The notes: a model not told the origin generated them from the letters alone. 43,477 bases of DNA from Chara braunii (GCA_003427395.1 BFEA01000106.1:26034-69510), one strand, 5' to 3'. Shown: positions 28,618 through 38,177, numbered from the stretch's first letter. Numbers and translations: made by a program.

Positions 28618-29946
28618 TCATGTTTCCCTGTCCTGGGCTTCTTGTAACCATTGTTCCACAGGATCCCTGCTCAAAAACCTGACCAGCCTCTGTCCCGGAA
28701 ATGACCCTCTTATATTAGTACCATCAAGGTCCTCAAATTCGAACGTGTTCAATCCCTACCGCTTAGCGATCCTGTAGGGCCCTTTGAACCTCTTCCCCAG
28801 CTGCCCAGACCACGTGCTCTCAAGGGCCGAGTTCCTAACTAGCACCTTTTCCCCTACTTGGAGCGGCTCCTTCCGGATATTCTTCACCTGGTCCCACCTT
28901 GCTTTGTCCCTCATCCGACTATCCATCACACGGTTAACCACTTCCTCGAGTGCCTCCTCATTCCTGATGACCTGTTGACAACGTGCGACGATTGACTCTT
29001 CCGTGGACAGATGTGGATCATCATCTAGCCTGTTCCAGGTGGGGATTAAGGCTTCCACCGGAAAATCAATCTCCCTCCCATACCAAAGTTCTGCTGGAAT
29101 GCACCCTGTCGTCCTTTTCGGTGTCATGTTCTCTGAGAAAACTGCCTGCTTAAGGAACCGTGGCCAATTTCCCAAATCATCCACTGCCAGCTTGGCGATT
29201 GTGTTCTTCAAAGTCTGATGCCCCCTTTCTACCGGTGCATTTGCCTCAGGGTGATATGGCTCAATGATCTTTATGGGTACGTGCAAGGTCTTAAGCCTGC
29301 TCAATACCTCCTGATTGACGAACTCCGTCCCATTATCTGCTATGAACCTGCGCACAAAGGGGTGTCTTAGGTAGAAATCCTCTATCCAATCGGCCACTCC
29401 CTTCCCTGTCTTTCTCTTGAGTGCTACAGCCTCTACGTAGCCACTGAGGTTATCCCTTGCATCCATGATGTACCATCCACCCGTAGACACCGGCATGACC
29501 GCAAGGTCGAGGTGGACTAAGTGCCCCGGCCCTAGTACCCGGGTAGGTCTAAGGGGCTCGAAGACACGTGCGGAACTCCTTTCCTGGCATATCAGGCATG
29601 TCTGGCAGTACGTTGCCACCATACCTGCCATACCTGGCCAGAAGTAGAGTGGTGCGATTTTCGCAAGGGTCCCTTTGGATGACCTATGACCTCCAGCTAG
29701 TCCATCGTGCATTGCCTGGATTATGTCTAACTGCCTAGACCTTCCGCACACGACTCGTCTAGGCATCATCCCCTCTTCCTTCTTGAACAGGTGGTCGTTC
29801 CTTAAAACATACTTTTCGGCTTTCTCCCTTGCCTTGGGGCTGACTTCCGTGGGCTGCTTGTTTCCTATAAGCACTAGGCCGATTTCCCTGAAGACGCCCT
29901 CATACATCTAAATGAGAAAGAATTCTCGTTCCTTTTGGTCGGTATC
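28618..29946 (-). pseudogene. Integrase, retroelement 2 (triad intact)
   Basis: The open frame 29907-28756 (383 residues) holds the H2C2 zinc finger (H67, H74, C104, C107 in HDGLAGGH and CQTCLICQ). The core has D134 (HLDLAVMP), D191 (DNGTEF) and E227 (VERGHQ), and D191 to E227 has the canonical 35-residue spacing. The C-terminal GPY/F-type module (FKGPYRIAK) is cut by a TAG at 28756. The frame continues past it through FEFEDLDGTNIRG and RLVRFLSRDP to a TGA at 28618, matching the tail of retroelement 1. Two TAG codons upstream (near 29908 and 29950) separate it from the RNase H linker in the same frame. It inserts cDNA into the genome; this copy could not be made as part of a full polyprotein. 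Confidence 0.9.
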
Positions 29947-30330
29947 CTACTCCTCCCGAGCCTGATTCACCAGGTACTGCAGTTCCCTTTGCGTCCAGGA
30001 TTCTGCTAAGGTCATCACGGCGTCCTGTCCCCCTTCAACGGCCATTGCCATCAGTTCCTCTTTAGGCCCAATCACTGCACCCCACGAATCCCTCTCGTCT
30101 TTGCGCCTAAACTTAGTAACCGGTCCTTCCCTGAGTTCCGCAACTACCGCAGGCGCGCCCTTTTCCAAGGTCTGGATCAGCAACTGACCCGTCGTGGCTA
30201 TGGAGTCTGCCATCTCGTTATCCACAACAAGGGTCCCTCCTTCGTATTCCAAGAAGGCGTCAATCGGCTCTGCGTCCTCTATCCCTTCCGGCGTGATACA
30301 TACCCTACTCAGCCCATCCGCCCTGTTTCA
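29947..30330 (-). pseudogene. RNase H-integrase linker, retroelement 2
   Basis: Same frame as RNase H and integrase. It starts after a TGA (30328-30330) that interrupts AGL and NRADGLSR, and contains a mixed-charge linker ending NQAREE followed by TAG. It corresponds to the acidic linker of retroelement 1 but is less acidic. No enzymatic domain. Confidence 0.65.
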
Positions 30331-31300
30331 AAGCCCCGCAATCCGCTCGACCTTGTAGTCGAATTGCCATATGAAGCCTATCCATCTCCCGACGGTTGGG
30401 TCTATAGGCTTATAGTTCTTTAGTGCCCCGACGACATTGGTTGGATCGATCCTCAGGATAAACCGCCTCCCAAACAGGTACGCTTGGAAGGTCTTAAGAC
30501 AATGCAGGATCGCTAAGACCTCTTTCTTGAACTGTGAGTACCGCCGTTCTGCCGAATTCAAGGTTCTACTTTCAAATCTGATTGGCCTTTCCTTGCCTTC
30601 CTCGCTTTTCTGTATCAGTACTCCTCCAACTGCTAGCGGTCCCCCATCTGTTTCTAAGATGAAGGGCCGTCCTACCTCGTCGTTGAAACAGGGTGCTGCT
30701 AGGGTGACCTGATCGGAAGACAAGATGTCTTTAAGGGTCTGGGTTGCCACTTCTCTATCCTCGGTCCATTCCATAGTGCCACCTTCTCTAATCATCGCGC
30801 GGATAGGCTCCGCTATCTTTGCGAATCCTTTGATGAAGATCCTCCAGAACCCGACCACCCCTAGGAAGGCTCGTACTTCCGTCGTGGTGCGCAGGGGCGT
30901 CGGCCATTGAGAGATCTTATCAGTTTTTGCCGGGTCAGGCTTCCTTCCATAGGCCCCACATCGAAACCCCAATATGGTCACTTCTGGGACGGCCAGAATA
31001 CTCTTTGGTCCACTTGCGGTAATATTGTTATAAACCAAGAATCGTTGGAGTAGATCCTTGATATCCTGTAGGTGATCCCAAACGAACTTCCGTACGCCTG
31101 ACTCGACCTCCGTCTCATCTTTGTCTCGCGCGCCCTTTATGGGATTATCATCTATATATGGCTCGCATTTTTTCGGGAACATGTCCCCTGCTACGGCAAG
31201 CATCCTCCTTTGCGCTTCTGCCACTGCGTTCGTGAAACCCATAGGGGTCACTTGCATCTGCAATTGCCCTACCGGTGTATGCATGGCGGTATACGGTCTA
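30328..31300 (-). pseudogene. RT C-terminal half and RNase H, retroelement 2
   Basis: Starts at RPYTAMHTPVG, the palm segment immediately after the mitochondrial insert. It continues through PMGFTNAVAEAQR, the catalytic box PYIDDNP (about 31141-31158), the thumb (FLGVVGFWRIFIKGFAK), and the RNase H-like domain (LETDGGPLAVGGVLIQ, YSQFKKEVLAILHCLK, FGRRFILRID). It ends at a TGA (30328) inside AGL-NRADGLSR. The motifs are better preserved than in retroelement 1. The RT cannot be made whole because its first half lies beyond the insert. Confidence 0.9.
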
Positions 31301-31301
31301 A

Positions 31302-31493
31302 GACTGCTTGGTGATAATGAATGCAAATCAGAATTTCATGGCCATACTTGAAGCTAGTCAATTACATATACCGATTGTGTGTTTGATAGATTCAGATATT
31401 CCAAGCAAATTACAACAAAGAATTCATTATCCCATCCCTGTGAATGATGATTCTTTAGAGTTTATATATCTTGTTTGTCATTTAATTACTTAA
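31302..31493 (+). pseudogene. rps2: Mitochondrial rps2, 3' fragment (nuclear copy)
   Basis: Plus-strand frame of 63 codons ending at TAA 31491-31493. DCLVIMNANQNFMAILEA, then LHIPIVCLIDSD and YPIPVNDDS, then IYLVCHLIT are the conserved C-terminal features of ribosomal protein S2: the P-I/V-N-D-D-S loop is diagnostic of the family. S2 is a small-subunit protein; rps2 is mitochondrial in many plants, charophytes and protists. The 5' part of the gene is absent at the retroelement junction. The visible fragment has no stop or frameshift, so the transfer may be fairly recent, or the sequence may be an assembly chimera. Confidence 0.82.
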
Positions 31494-31519
31494 ATAGTCA
31501 ATTACTCTCGTATCGTATA

Positions 31520-31652
31520 ATGAGGCTTTTCTTCAAATTAGTTTGGAAAGACATTGTACTTAATTTTCATACAGTTGTTACAACATTTTTGTTGTTTTTG
31601 TTGTACATCGTAATCACTCCTTTGCTGATAGGCTTTTCTACAAATTTTTACG
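31520..31652 (+). pseudogene. ccmB: Mitochondrial ccmB, 5' fragment (nuclear copy)
   Basis: ATG at 31520, 26 bases after the rps2 stop. The frame encodes MRLFFKLVWKDI followed by the hydrophobic segment FLLFLLYIVITPLLIGF, characteristic of the N-terminus of CcmB. CcmB is the membrane subunit of the haem-exporter complex of system I cytochrome c maturation and is mitochondrially encoded in plants. Similarity stops at about 31652, where the DNA reads GTGCG, a group II intron 5' consensus. The remainder of the gene is not present. Gene order rps2-ccmB supports an organellar origin. The alternative, a bacterial contaminant, is less likely given the plant-like form. Confidence 0.72.
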
Positions 31653-32060
31653 GTGCGCCGTCTCACAACCAATTTCGATAGGTTTTCAATTCAATCAAAG
31701 CCTAGCCAACGTCACTCTCATTGCGCAATGTGGCTTAAAGCATCCAACTCACCCAATTGGGACCAACTCGATGGGGACCGCAGCATGTTGGAAAAGAGCG
31801 AAAAAAGGCTCGCGAGCTATTCGGTCTATGGTGAAGTTCATGGATCCCGCCGAAACAAACATAAGGGCAAGTGGTAACCAATCCACTTCTGTCAACGGTA
31901 ACGAACTCGGACGTAGAGGGTTCGCACAGGAGAAAGCGTACAGACTGTCTGCAGGCAGCAGATCCAAGATGTGGGGACACCTAAGGATCCCAAGTTCGCA
32001 ATTGGTTGGAATTCGGGATCGCCCGAAAGTGCAAACACTAGGGGCGACGGAGTAAATTGT
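31653..32060 (+). other. Probable group II intron 5' portion (within NUMT)
   Basis: Begins GTGCG directly after the ccmB coding similarity, and the coding frame is lost. The GA-rich text with short complementary blocks (TCTGTCAACGGTAACGAACT, GGGGCGACGGAGTAAATTG) resembles domain I of organellar group II introns. I cannot fold it here and do not see domain V, so this stays a proposal. Some of the rest, up to 32172, contains a perfect CGAGCCTC/GAGGCTCG hairpin (about 32104-32122). Confidence 0.4.
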
Positions 32061-32172
32061 CTATACCATGCTGTGTTTCCTATATTTGTTTCCAACTCTG
32101 CGACGAGCCTCCAGAGGCTCGCTAGAGGCCTTCGTCGGCTCTCGCAATCCCTCGCGTCGGACGACAACTGGT

Positions 32173-32870
32173 CATATTCTGAGTATAGGTCTATCAGGGA
32201 GTAAATACTTCGTCCAGCATGCGATTCGGCCAGCAAGTCCGCCTGTGGGAGCGAGCCCGCTTCCCTAATTGTTACCGCATTGAGCTTCTGCAAGTCCTGG
32301 ATCCACCTGAGCGTCTTGTTGGGCTTCCGGAAGACGAACCACTTGTTCGCGTAGGGGGATGCGGTGGGTTTAGCCACGAACGAATCTATCTTGGCTCTAA
32401 GCAGGTCGGTGACCTCTGCCGCTATCCCAAACTCATAGGCAGACCCTTTATCATTCCAACACTCATGCTCTACCGTGTGGATCCTAACAGGGGGAATTAA
32501 TTTCGCATCTAACCGACCTTTCTGGTGATCATTGAAGGCAAAGGCTAGATGAAACTTTTGGCACGCCCTCCTTATCAGTTGAGTTTCCTCTGTTGTTAAG
32601 AACCCTTCCACCCCTATTTTCATGGCTTCTGCTACTTCATCAGGTATCCGATGCCCTTCCGCTGCTCACCTCTCCCTTATTACCTGCAGGACCTCCTCCT
32701 CCTTTTCCAAGGCCTCTTCCTTTGATGTCTCCACTAGGATCGAGACCGACTTAGCCTTCTTTCCTACGGGTTTGTACTTTCGCACACTGCCTTCTGGGAG
32801 CGTTCTCCTAAAAAATGAACGGTCGGGATTGGCCTTGCCATCTCCATGATGCGGGGCTGGATGCTAACTA
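32173..32870 (-). pseudogene. RT N-terminal half and connector, retroelement 2
   Basis: 32623-32173 carries MKIGVEGFLTTEETQLIRRA, FAFNDHQKGRLDAK, RWIQDLQKLNAV, REAGSLPQADLLAE and YSLIDLYSEYDQ, all aligning with retroelement 1. The ORF then runs into the mitochondrial insert, where its translation is meaningless. Upstream in the same frame beyond a TGA near 32668 lies the connector (RKYKPVGKKAKSVS, EEALEKEEEVLQVIRE), which corresponds to the region just after the TAG in retroelement 1. A frameshift at a T6 run near 32812 separates this from the protease frame. Confidence 0.85.
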
Positions 32871-33425
32871 TCTTCCCATTCAGGCAATAGCCTTTTCGGA
32901 CCTCATCCTCGAACTTGGCAAGTGTTACCGGGTCTACCCCTACTTTGTGACATCTAATAGCTTTGATAAGTTGTAGCAAGTCTGGGATTTCAAGGACTAC
33001 TTCTGACATTTCCTTCTGGTCTTCCTTCGCCTTGGGCAGGCTGGCCCCAAGTTCAACTTCCGACTCTTTTTCTGCGACCATAACCCCTAGGACCTCGTCC
33101 TCTTGCCTCCTTTTCTTCAGAGGCAGGCCTATTTTGATCCACTCCTTTTTGTTGAAGGCCTCCTCAATCATGATTTCTACTCTCTCCCTCATACCTTCCA
33201 TCCGAGCGAATGCCCCCTTCCGCGCACTCTCTTCGAATGTTGGCGACCAGGTTGCCAATTTGCCCTTTGGAGGGTCCCCTCCGGTCCCAAGAAGTCGGAG
33301 GAGTTCTCCGCGGCCGGTCACTGGGTCCTCTATGTCTACCATGTATGTGCCGTCATGCAGATTCATTCCTATTATTTCTACATTGGCGCACCACGGTCTC
33401 CCGAGGATTATGTCAATGATCCATT
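32764..33425 (-). pseudogene. Protease C-terminal part and spacer, retroelement 2
   Basis: The frame starts with DIILGRPWCANVEIIGMN (about 33414-33361), the ILG block that closes the retropepsin fold. A spacer of about 190 residues follows, rich in Glu/Lys (KKEWIKIGLPLKKRRQEDE) and ending QPRIMEMAR. The frame is separated from the protease active-site half by a one-base shift near 33415. The spacer sits between protease and RT in both elements and has no known enzymatic motif. Confidence 0.7.
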
Positions 33426-34265
33426 TCTTCCATCACGGTCATCCGCTGAAAGGACCAGATGGATTCCCGAATTCCTGCCTTGACCGCACATGTGGTGACA
33501 TACCCTGTGAAAGAAATTTCGCCACCGGCTCCCCGGATACTCCCTGCTACTTCCTTGTTTACCGTGCACCCCGTGACTGTTGCGAAATCTCGTCGTATGA
33601 GGGTGATTTATGCACCGCCGTTCACTAACGCGTCAGTGTGGCGAGTTCCCATTTGGACTTTCAGCTTTCCTACGGGCAATGCATGGAAGCTAAGCTTCGT
33701 CCCGGGTGGCGCCCTCATGACTTCGCCCCCTTCTCGGTCCGGTAGGCTTAGGCAGATGTCTGCAAAGGCCTTTTCCAGGTCCTCCAAATCCCCGGGAATT
33801 CTTTGGAGGTTGGAGACGCCTTGGGGCGTCTCTGCCCCTTCCGTCTCCTGCTCCTGCGATTCCGCGGTTTCCTCTACCTCTACGCGCTTACGCGTTAGCA
33901 ACTGCCTGAGTCCTTTAAGCAGTCTTGGGCTGGCTTGCAACATGGTCTGAAAGGACACTGATACCATGGTACCCAGCAACTTGCTCAGGGTGCCATCGAT
34001 TTCAGGCGAAGTCAGGATTGGAATTTGATACCTGAACTTCTTCTTTGCCGCCGTAACTTTATCTACCAGTTCCTCCTCCCTTGCTTTCCCATAGACCTTC
34101 TCTTGTTCCCCGGCTTCGGTCTCTTGCTGGTCTGCGCTAGTCCCTGCGAGTTCTTCCTTTACTGTATCTTGAATAAGCTTCTTTTTTGCGCCGGCCCGTC
34201 GAGTGGTGATATTTACCCTATCCTGCCCATTGCCTTCTAGGATAAAATTGGCCTGTGGTCCGCGT
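33415..34265 (-). pseudogene. Gag-protease junction with broken active site, retroelement 2
   Basis: One frame from about 34255 to 33415. It holds a Lys/Glu-rich segment (RRAGAKKKLIQDTVKEE), KKKFRYQIPILTSPEIDG and FQTMLQASPRLLKGLRQLL, a conserved pre-protease helical region also present in retroelement 1. Then come KLKVQMG and the active-site strand. The catalytic triplet reads Asn-Gly-Gly where Asp-Ser/Thr-Gly is expected, and a TAA (33608-33610) follows GGA directly. The frame continues with ITLIRRDFATVTGC. The protease would process the polyprotein; this copy is dead twice over. Confidence 0.72.
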
Positions 34266-34850
34266 CCCCTTGGTTGGTCCCAGACAAATCTCGGCTACCG
34301 GCTCTGGTTCTACGACAACTATCTCTAAGTTATTCAGGAGGATGACGGCTCGCCGCATCCCTCCTGGCGAGTTCCAATTTACACGCTCCCCCTGGGGTCC
34401 GAGAATCTCGCCTTTGAGGGACCTGTTGCACCTCTGCCGCTCAATATCGTGATTGAGTCTTGGGCAAGCCCTCACGAAATGTCCGATCATTGTGCAGTAC
34501 TTGCATCGTTCGTTGGATGAATCCCTCCTGCCAAATCCCCGATTAGCTACGGCTGTCGGAACTACGGCCTCTTGGGGCGGGAGGGCGGGTTGGGACACCT
34601 GTGCCTGCATTACTAATAGCGCATTTTCCATTTTGTCCATCTTGCTGTCAACCCCGTGCACCCTTTCATGCAGGCTCTCTATTCCCTTATTGACCTTATC
34701 CCCCGTCTTCCCGATCAGGTCTATAGCCTCCCCTTCCTTAAGTAGGGCCAGGGTCTCAGTTACCACTGTCTTCTCTGCAAGATCTGTTACCGTACTGAAA
34801 TCCACATCCCTTGTGTATTCAAACTTACTGGTATGCTGGTAGGCCGACAT
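34218..34850 (-). pseudogene. Gag nucleocapsid part with CCHC knuckle, retroelement 2
   Basis: 210 residues. It starts with MSAYQHTSKFEYTRDVDF, continues with a coiled-coil-prone helix (VNKGIESLHERVHGVDSKMDKMENALL), and holds the zinc knuckle CKYCTMIGHFVRAC (CX2CX4HX4C, at about 34464-34505). Such knuckles bind element RNA during packaging. It is the direct continuation of the capsid part upstream: one base is missing near 34870. Near its 3' end another shift (about 34255) leads into the protease frame. Confidence 0.82.
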
Positions 34851-36019
34851 AATCTTATCCTTGTCGAACTTGGAAACTGTCTAAGGAAGTACTTGCCAAT
34901 TATACGATCCGTTACCCTGGGGATTCGCACTGCCACTAGAGTGAATGCCCTCAGAAAGTCATTGTAAGTAGTATAGTTTTTCCTTTGGACCGCCGCCAAT
35001 TCAACCTCTGTCGCCATTTTTTCCGCCTTCAGGTACTTCCTCATCATCTCATTCCGGGTTTCCTTCCAGGACCCACTAGAGGAGACGATAGCCATAATGT
35101 CCCTTCCTAAGCTCAACGATACGTGCTGCCCTACGTGGTCCATCTTTTCTTCCTCAGTCCATTTCAGTAAGGCTGCCAGGTTCTCGTAATCTATCACGAA
35201 TTTCGTGATGTTTGCCCCATCGAAAGTGAGTTTCTTCTTTGCGTCTGCGAGATACCCTTGATTCTTATTCAGAGCCCGTGTGAGGGTGGCTACTATCCTT
35301 TTAAGTCCCCCCTCAGAGCTACCCGCCTCACCGACCGCACTTTTCCCCTCTCCTTCCCTGCCTTCCTTGTGCTTTTCCCCGGTTTTCGGTATTCCCTCTG
35401 GATCAAACCAGCCTAACACCCTCTCTCTGAGACTCCAGAGTCCATCGCATCCCTTTGTTGCTTTGGGCGTGGTGGGCACACGACTAGCGCCGTTGTCGAT
35501 AGCCGGCGGGGTCGTGGCTTTTTCTGCCTCTATAGCCGGGGAGTCCCCCTTTTCCTTCCCCTTCTTGCTGGGTGTTCCCTTATGGCTGTTATCTTTTGCT
35601 CCGTACCTGGCTTCGCCCTGACTGGTCCTGCGTCCCTCTCGTAACCCTTCCCCCTGGAGATCCTCTTCATTCCCAACCATCATTTGTTCAATAAGTCTCG
35701 CCTTGTATTTTGCGGTCCGCCTTTCTATTTCTGCCAATTTGCGGCGTGCATCCAAGACTTTCGTTTTCTTGGGCGTGGTTCCTCCGGAGTTCCGAGGACT
35801 CACCCTTTCGTCGTCCCTCCCTTCCCTATTCTCCTGGGGTCCTCTTTTGCTACCCCCAACTTTTCCTGAACTTTCCCCTGTGGAGAGGCCCTTCCCTTCT
35901 TCTTTGGTCCCTTCTGGCTTTGCTGATTCCTGATCCGACCCCTCGTTCTGTTCCTCGTCCCTATTCGTACCCTGACTCCCTCTGCTCTGCTGGTTGTCGT
36001 CCTGTTCTTGCGACGCCAT
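34787..36019 (-). pseudogene. Gag N-terminal and capsid part, retroelement 2
   Basis: The most likely start is MASQEQDD at 36019; the frame is open further up to 36175 but without conserved sequence. The first 210 residues are low-complexity and charged. The capsid-like part (FDGANITKFVIDYENLAALL, LKWTEEEKMDHVGQHV, YNDFLRAFTLVAVRIPRV) aligns with the gag of retroelement 1. The ORF is lost after GKYFLRQFP because of a one-base deletion near 34870, after which the last 20 residues are nonsense. No slippery heptamer is visible there, so I read it as decay rather than programmed frameshifting. Confidence 0.8.
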
Positions 36020-36472
36020 CTCCTTACCTAGCTTGCACATGGAAATTGTTTTTGCGAAAAATGGCCGGTTGTTCATGGCCTCCTTAGTTCCATCCCTAAA
36101 ACCTGGTTGTTTCCATGCCCTTTTCCGTCTTTCATAAGTCGGGACGACACTCCTATCTTTTCTTTCACAGGACACCGTTTAGATTTTCCTCTGCCGGGGG
36201 ACTTGCTGCCGAGGTCTGGCATTTTGTCGTTGCCCTGCCTCGGCTCTCAGGGCGGTGTCTGAGCCCAGTGGCTTTCCCCTTGAGGATAGCCCTTTCGGCT
36301 CTCTGACACCCAAATGGCCCGGCATTCCTGGTGCGGGTGGTCTTCCTAGTTCCTTCCTGTCGCATCGTCAGGTACGGCGGAACTCCAACCACTGCCCCCC
36401 CTTTTGCTGATGGCTACCTTCTTATCTTAATACCCATCCTTTACTTTTCCCATCTTCCCCTGGCGCCTTTCC
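36020..36472 (-). other. Spacer between accessory gene A1 and gag
   Basis: No conserved gene. The minus-strand frame from 36175 is open but lacks similarity to the other gag. It is probably an untranslated or regulatory spacer. Confidence 0.3.
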
Positions 36473-37258
36473 TTACGCTAATCCCTCAGGCCTGCCCTGT
36501 TCGTCCGGTTCCTCGAACAAGTCAGCCACCCCGGCAAGGTAATTTTCTCCCATCTCTATTTCCCTGATGATTATTGGCTCGTATTCCTCAAACGACAAGC
36601 GGCGCAATCCGAATATCAAGATTTTGATGAGTTCAAGCAATTCCCAAGCCTGATTCCCCCAAAACGGCCCATGTTTACCCGACACATCATAGAACATGCC
36701 CGTTGTCTGCGGCCGGAAGTGGTGGATCCAGACTAGGGTCGAGTCCACCAGATCCTTTGCCCTTGGGAGACTGCCGAATACCAGGTCTACCATGAAGCGA
36801 GGCACTCGGCATCTCAACCCTGTCATAGGGGCCTTAAACTCTCGCCAACCTCCTACCTCCACCCGGGTTCTCAATCCCACGTTCCTTCTTCCCCGCACTT
36901 CCTGGCCTACTTGGTTCAATATCCTAGTAGCCCTCTGGAAGATTGGTAACAACCCATGCCCAAGCGCCAACTCCGTTCCTAGCATGTGCCATCCAAGCTC
37001 CGGTAGGTATACGGTCCCCGTCACCCTAAGATCTGTGTATAGATCGTCCCCGGGTTCCCTATTAATCCTCATACCATCCCACAACCATTCCACCATCATG
37101 AACGCCTGGTCCCTTCCCAAGGTTACGACTCTCCATTCGGTATCGATCCCTCGGACCCTGTAGCTTGCTGGGAGCGATACCTCCCATCCGTCTCCGCTTT
37201 CCGTGAGAGGTCGCGGGTGCGTGGGCCGTCGCGACATCCGGGCGCGTCTCATCGCCAT
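36473..37258 (-). CDS. Accessory gene A1, retroelement 2 (261 aa, intact)
   Basis: First of four tandem paralogues upstream of gag. Conserved blocks in order: GWEVSLPASYRVR with TEWRVVTLG, WLWDG, TGTVYLPELGWHMLGTELALG, CRVPRFMVDLVFG, KHGPFWGNQAWELLELIKIL, and IIIREIEMGENYLAGVADLFEEPDE. Each block has a counterpart in A2, A3 and A4. The protein looks soluble, mixed alpha/beta, with an acidic C-terminus. There is no signal peptide, membrane segment, zinc site or known catalytic motif. 145 bases separate it from A2. That the frame stays open over 786 bases in an otherwise shattered element suggests former selection. Function unknown. Confidence 0.7.
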   Translation of the reverse strand: MAMRRARMSRRPTHPRPLTESGDGWEVSLPASYRVRGIDTEWRVVTLGRDQAFMMVEWLWDGMRINREPGDDLYTDLRVTGTVYLPELGWHMLGTELALGHGLLPIFQRATRILNQVGQEVRGRRNVGLRTRVEVGGWREFKAPMTGLRCRVPRFMVDLVFGSLPRAKDLVDSTLVWIHHFRPQTTGMFYDVSGKHGPFWGNQAWELLELIKILIFGLRRLSFEEYEPIIIREIEMGENYLAGVADLFEEPDEQGRPEGLA

Positions 37259-37403
37259 TTCAATTTAGCGGTCCCCTGCACAGTTTAAACAACAAGCGAG
37301 TTTTGCTTATTTCATTTATTCTTCGGCCCTTACCTGAGCGACTCCCTGGTCCTTAGCTTGACGCTTCCTTTCCTCTTTATTCCCTTCCCCTTCCTTAGCT
37401 CCT

Positions 37404-38177
37404 CTATCGGTCTGTCCCTACCTCCGTCGGCTCATACAATCGATGCAGGTCATCCACGTACGTCATCCCCCGACTTATTTCCCGTCGAACGACGCCCCAC
37501 AGAACCTCACTGCCTACAACCGGAGCCCTTGGTCTAGTGGTAAACGCGGCGTGTAGGATTCGCAACACCTCATACTTCTGTTCTCCGCTGAACGGCCCCA
37601 TCTCTAGGAAGGCCCGATAGTATTCTCGGTGTATCATTGTTTCTTCATATGTCAAGCTGGCGAGGTCGGCCACCGCCCGTCTGACAAGTTCCAGGCCGCC
37701 TAGCCTTTCCAGCAGAAAAGGCGGCAGCCTCATCCGAATATTTTCACTGGGCAATTCAAAACTTCCGACCATGGCTACCCTAAGGTCTGCCGTTACGTCA
37801 TCGGCCTCCGGATCTGCGAAGTCAAATCCCGCCTCCCATACTAACTGCCATGCCCCTTCGAACATACTTAATGGATCTTCCCCTGATGCCAACAGGACCC
37901 CGAACTCGTGCCACCCATCCTCGGACATATACAATCGCCCGTCGGCACGCACATGGCCCCGCGGGTCTGGGTTCCACTCCCCATGCTCATCAGCACGCCA
38001 CTCGACCCTCGTTACCAAGTAAACCATATTTCCCACGAGTTCAACACCGACCCAATCCACCACCGGGTGCCAACCCTCGCTCACGGCCAGCAGGCTAACC
38101 TCTATCCCGCCCTCTACTTCCCTGGGTGGCTCAATGCCTAGGGGGCGATCTTCAAGAAACGTCCTCCTTCGTGCCAT
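37404..38177 (-). CDS. Accessory gene A2, retroelement 2 (257 aa, intact)
   Basis: Paralogue of A1. It starts MARRRTFLEDRP, like A3 and A4 (MAR...). Blocks: GGIEVSLLAVSEGWHPVVDWVG, RVEWR, RLYMSEDGWHEFGVLLASG, MRLPPFLLERLGG, EMGPFSGEQKYEVLRIL, and VRREISRGMTYVDDLHRLYEP. The acidic YVDD in the last block recalls a polymerase box but has no RT context, so I give it no weight. 774 bases long, exactly the length of A3 counted from its upstream Met. Separated from A3 by 122 bases. No recognised family. It probably shares a transcript with the other copies. Confidence 0.7.
   Translation of the reverse strand: MARRRTFLEDRPLGIEPPREVEGGIEVSLLAVSEGWHPVVDWVGVELVGNMVYLVTRVEWRADEHGEWNPDPRGHVRADGRLYMSEDGWHEFGVLLASGEDPLSMFEGAWQLVWEAGFDFADPEADDVTADLRVAMVGSFELPSENIRMRLPPFLLERLGGLELVRRAVADLASLTYEETMIHREYYRAFLEMGPFSGEQKYEVLRILHAAFTTRPRAPVVGSEVLWGVVRREISRGMTYVDDLHRLYEPTEVGTDR

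Larger units (their letters stand above)
31300..32172 (+). other. Mitochondrial DNA insert (NUMT) inside the retroelement RT
   Basis: The palm motif YSLIDLYSEYDQL ends at about 32173, and its continuation RPYTAMHTP resumes at about 31300. The intervening 870 bases are foreign. On the plus strand they encode the C-terminus of mitochondrial ribosomal protein S2, then the N-terminus of CcmB, then what looks like group II intron sequence. Base composition is AT-richer than the surroundings in the first half. No target-site duplication is evident. The left junction contains several bases that can be read as either partner, which suggests end joining. Confidence 0.8.

Noticed and set aside
24533-29952. 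Reassigned genetic code with TAG read as glutamine, as in some green algae
   Set aside because: TAA and TGA also interrupt conserved frames here, together with frameshifts and lost catalytic residues. Ordinary decay explains the stops better.
34787-34880. Programmed ribosomal frameshift within gag of retroelement 2
   Set aside because: The shift falls inside the capsid-to-nucleocapsid region with no slippery heptamer. A one-base deletion is simpler.
34255-36087. Plus-strand ORFs antisense to retroelement 2 gag
   Set aside because: Shadow frames; the minus-strand frames carry the zinc knuckle and capsid similarity.
37404-37480. YVDD in accessory protein A2 as a polymerase active site
   Set aside because: No other RT motif is present, and the sister copies vary at these residues.
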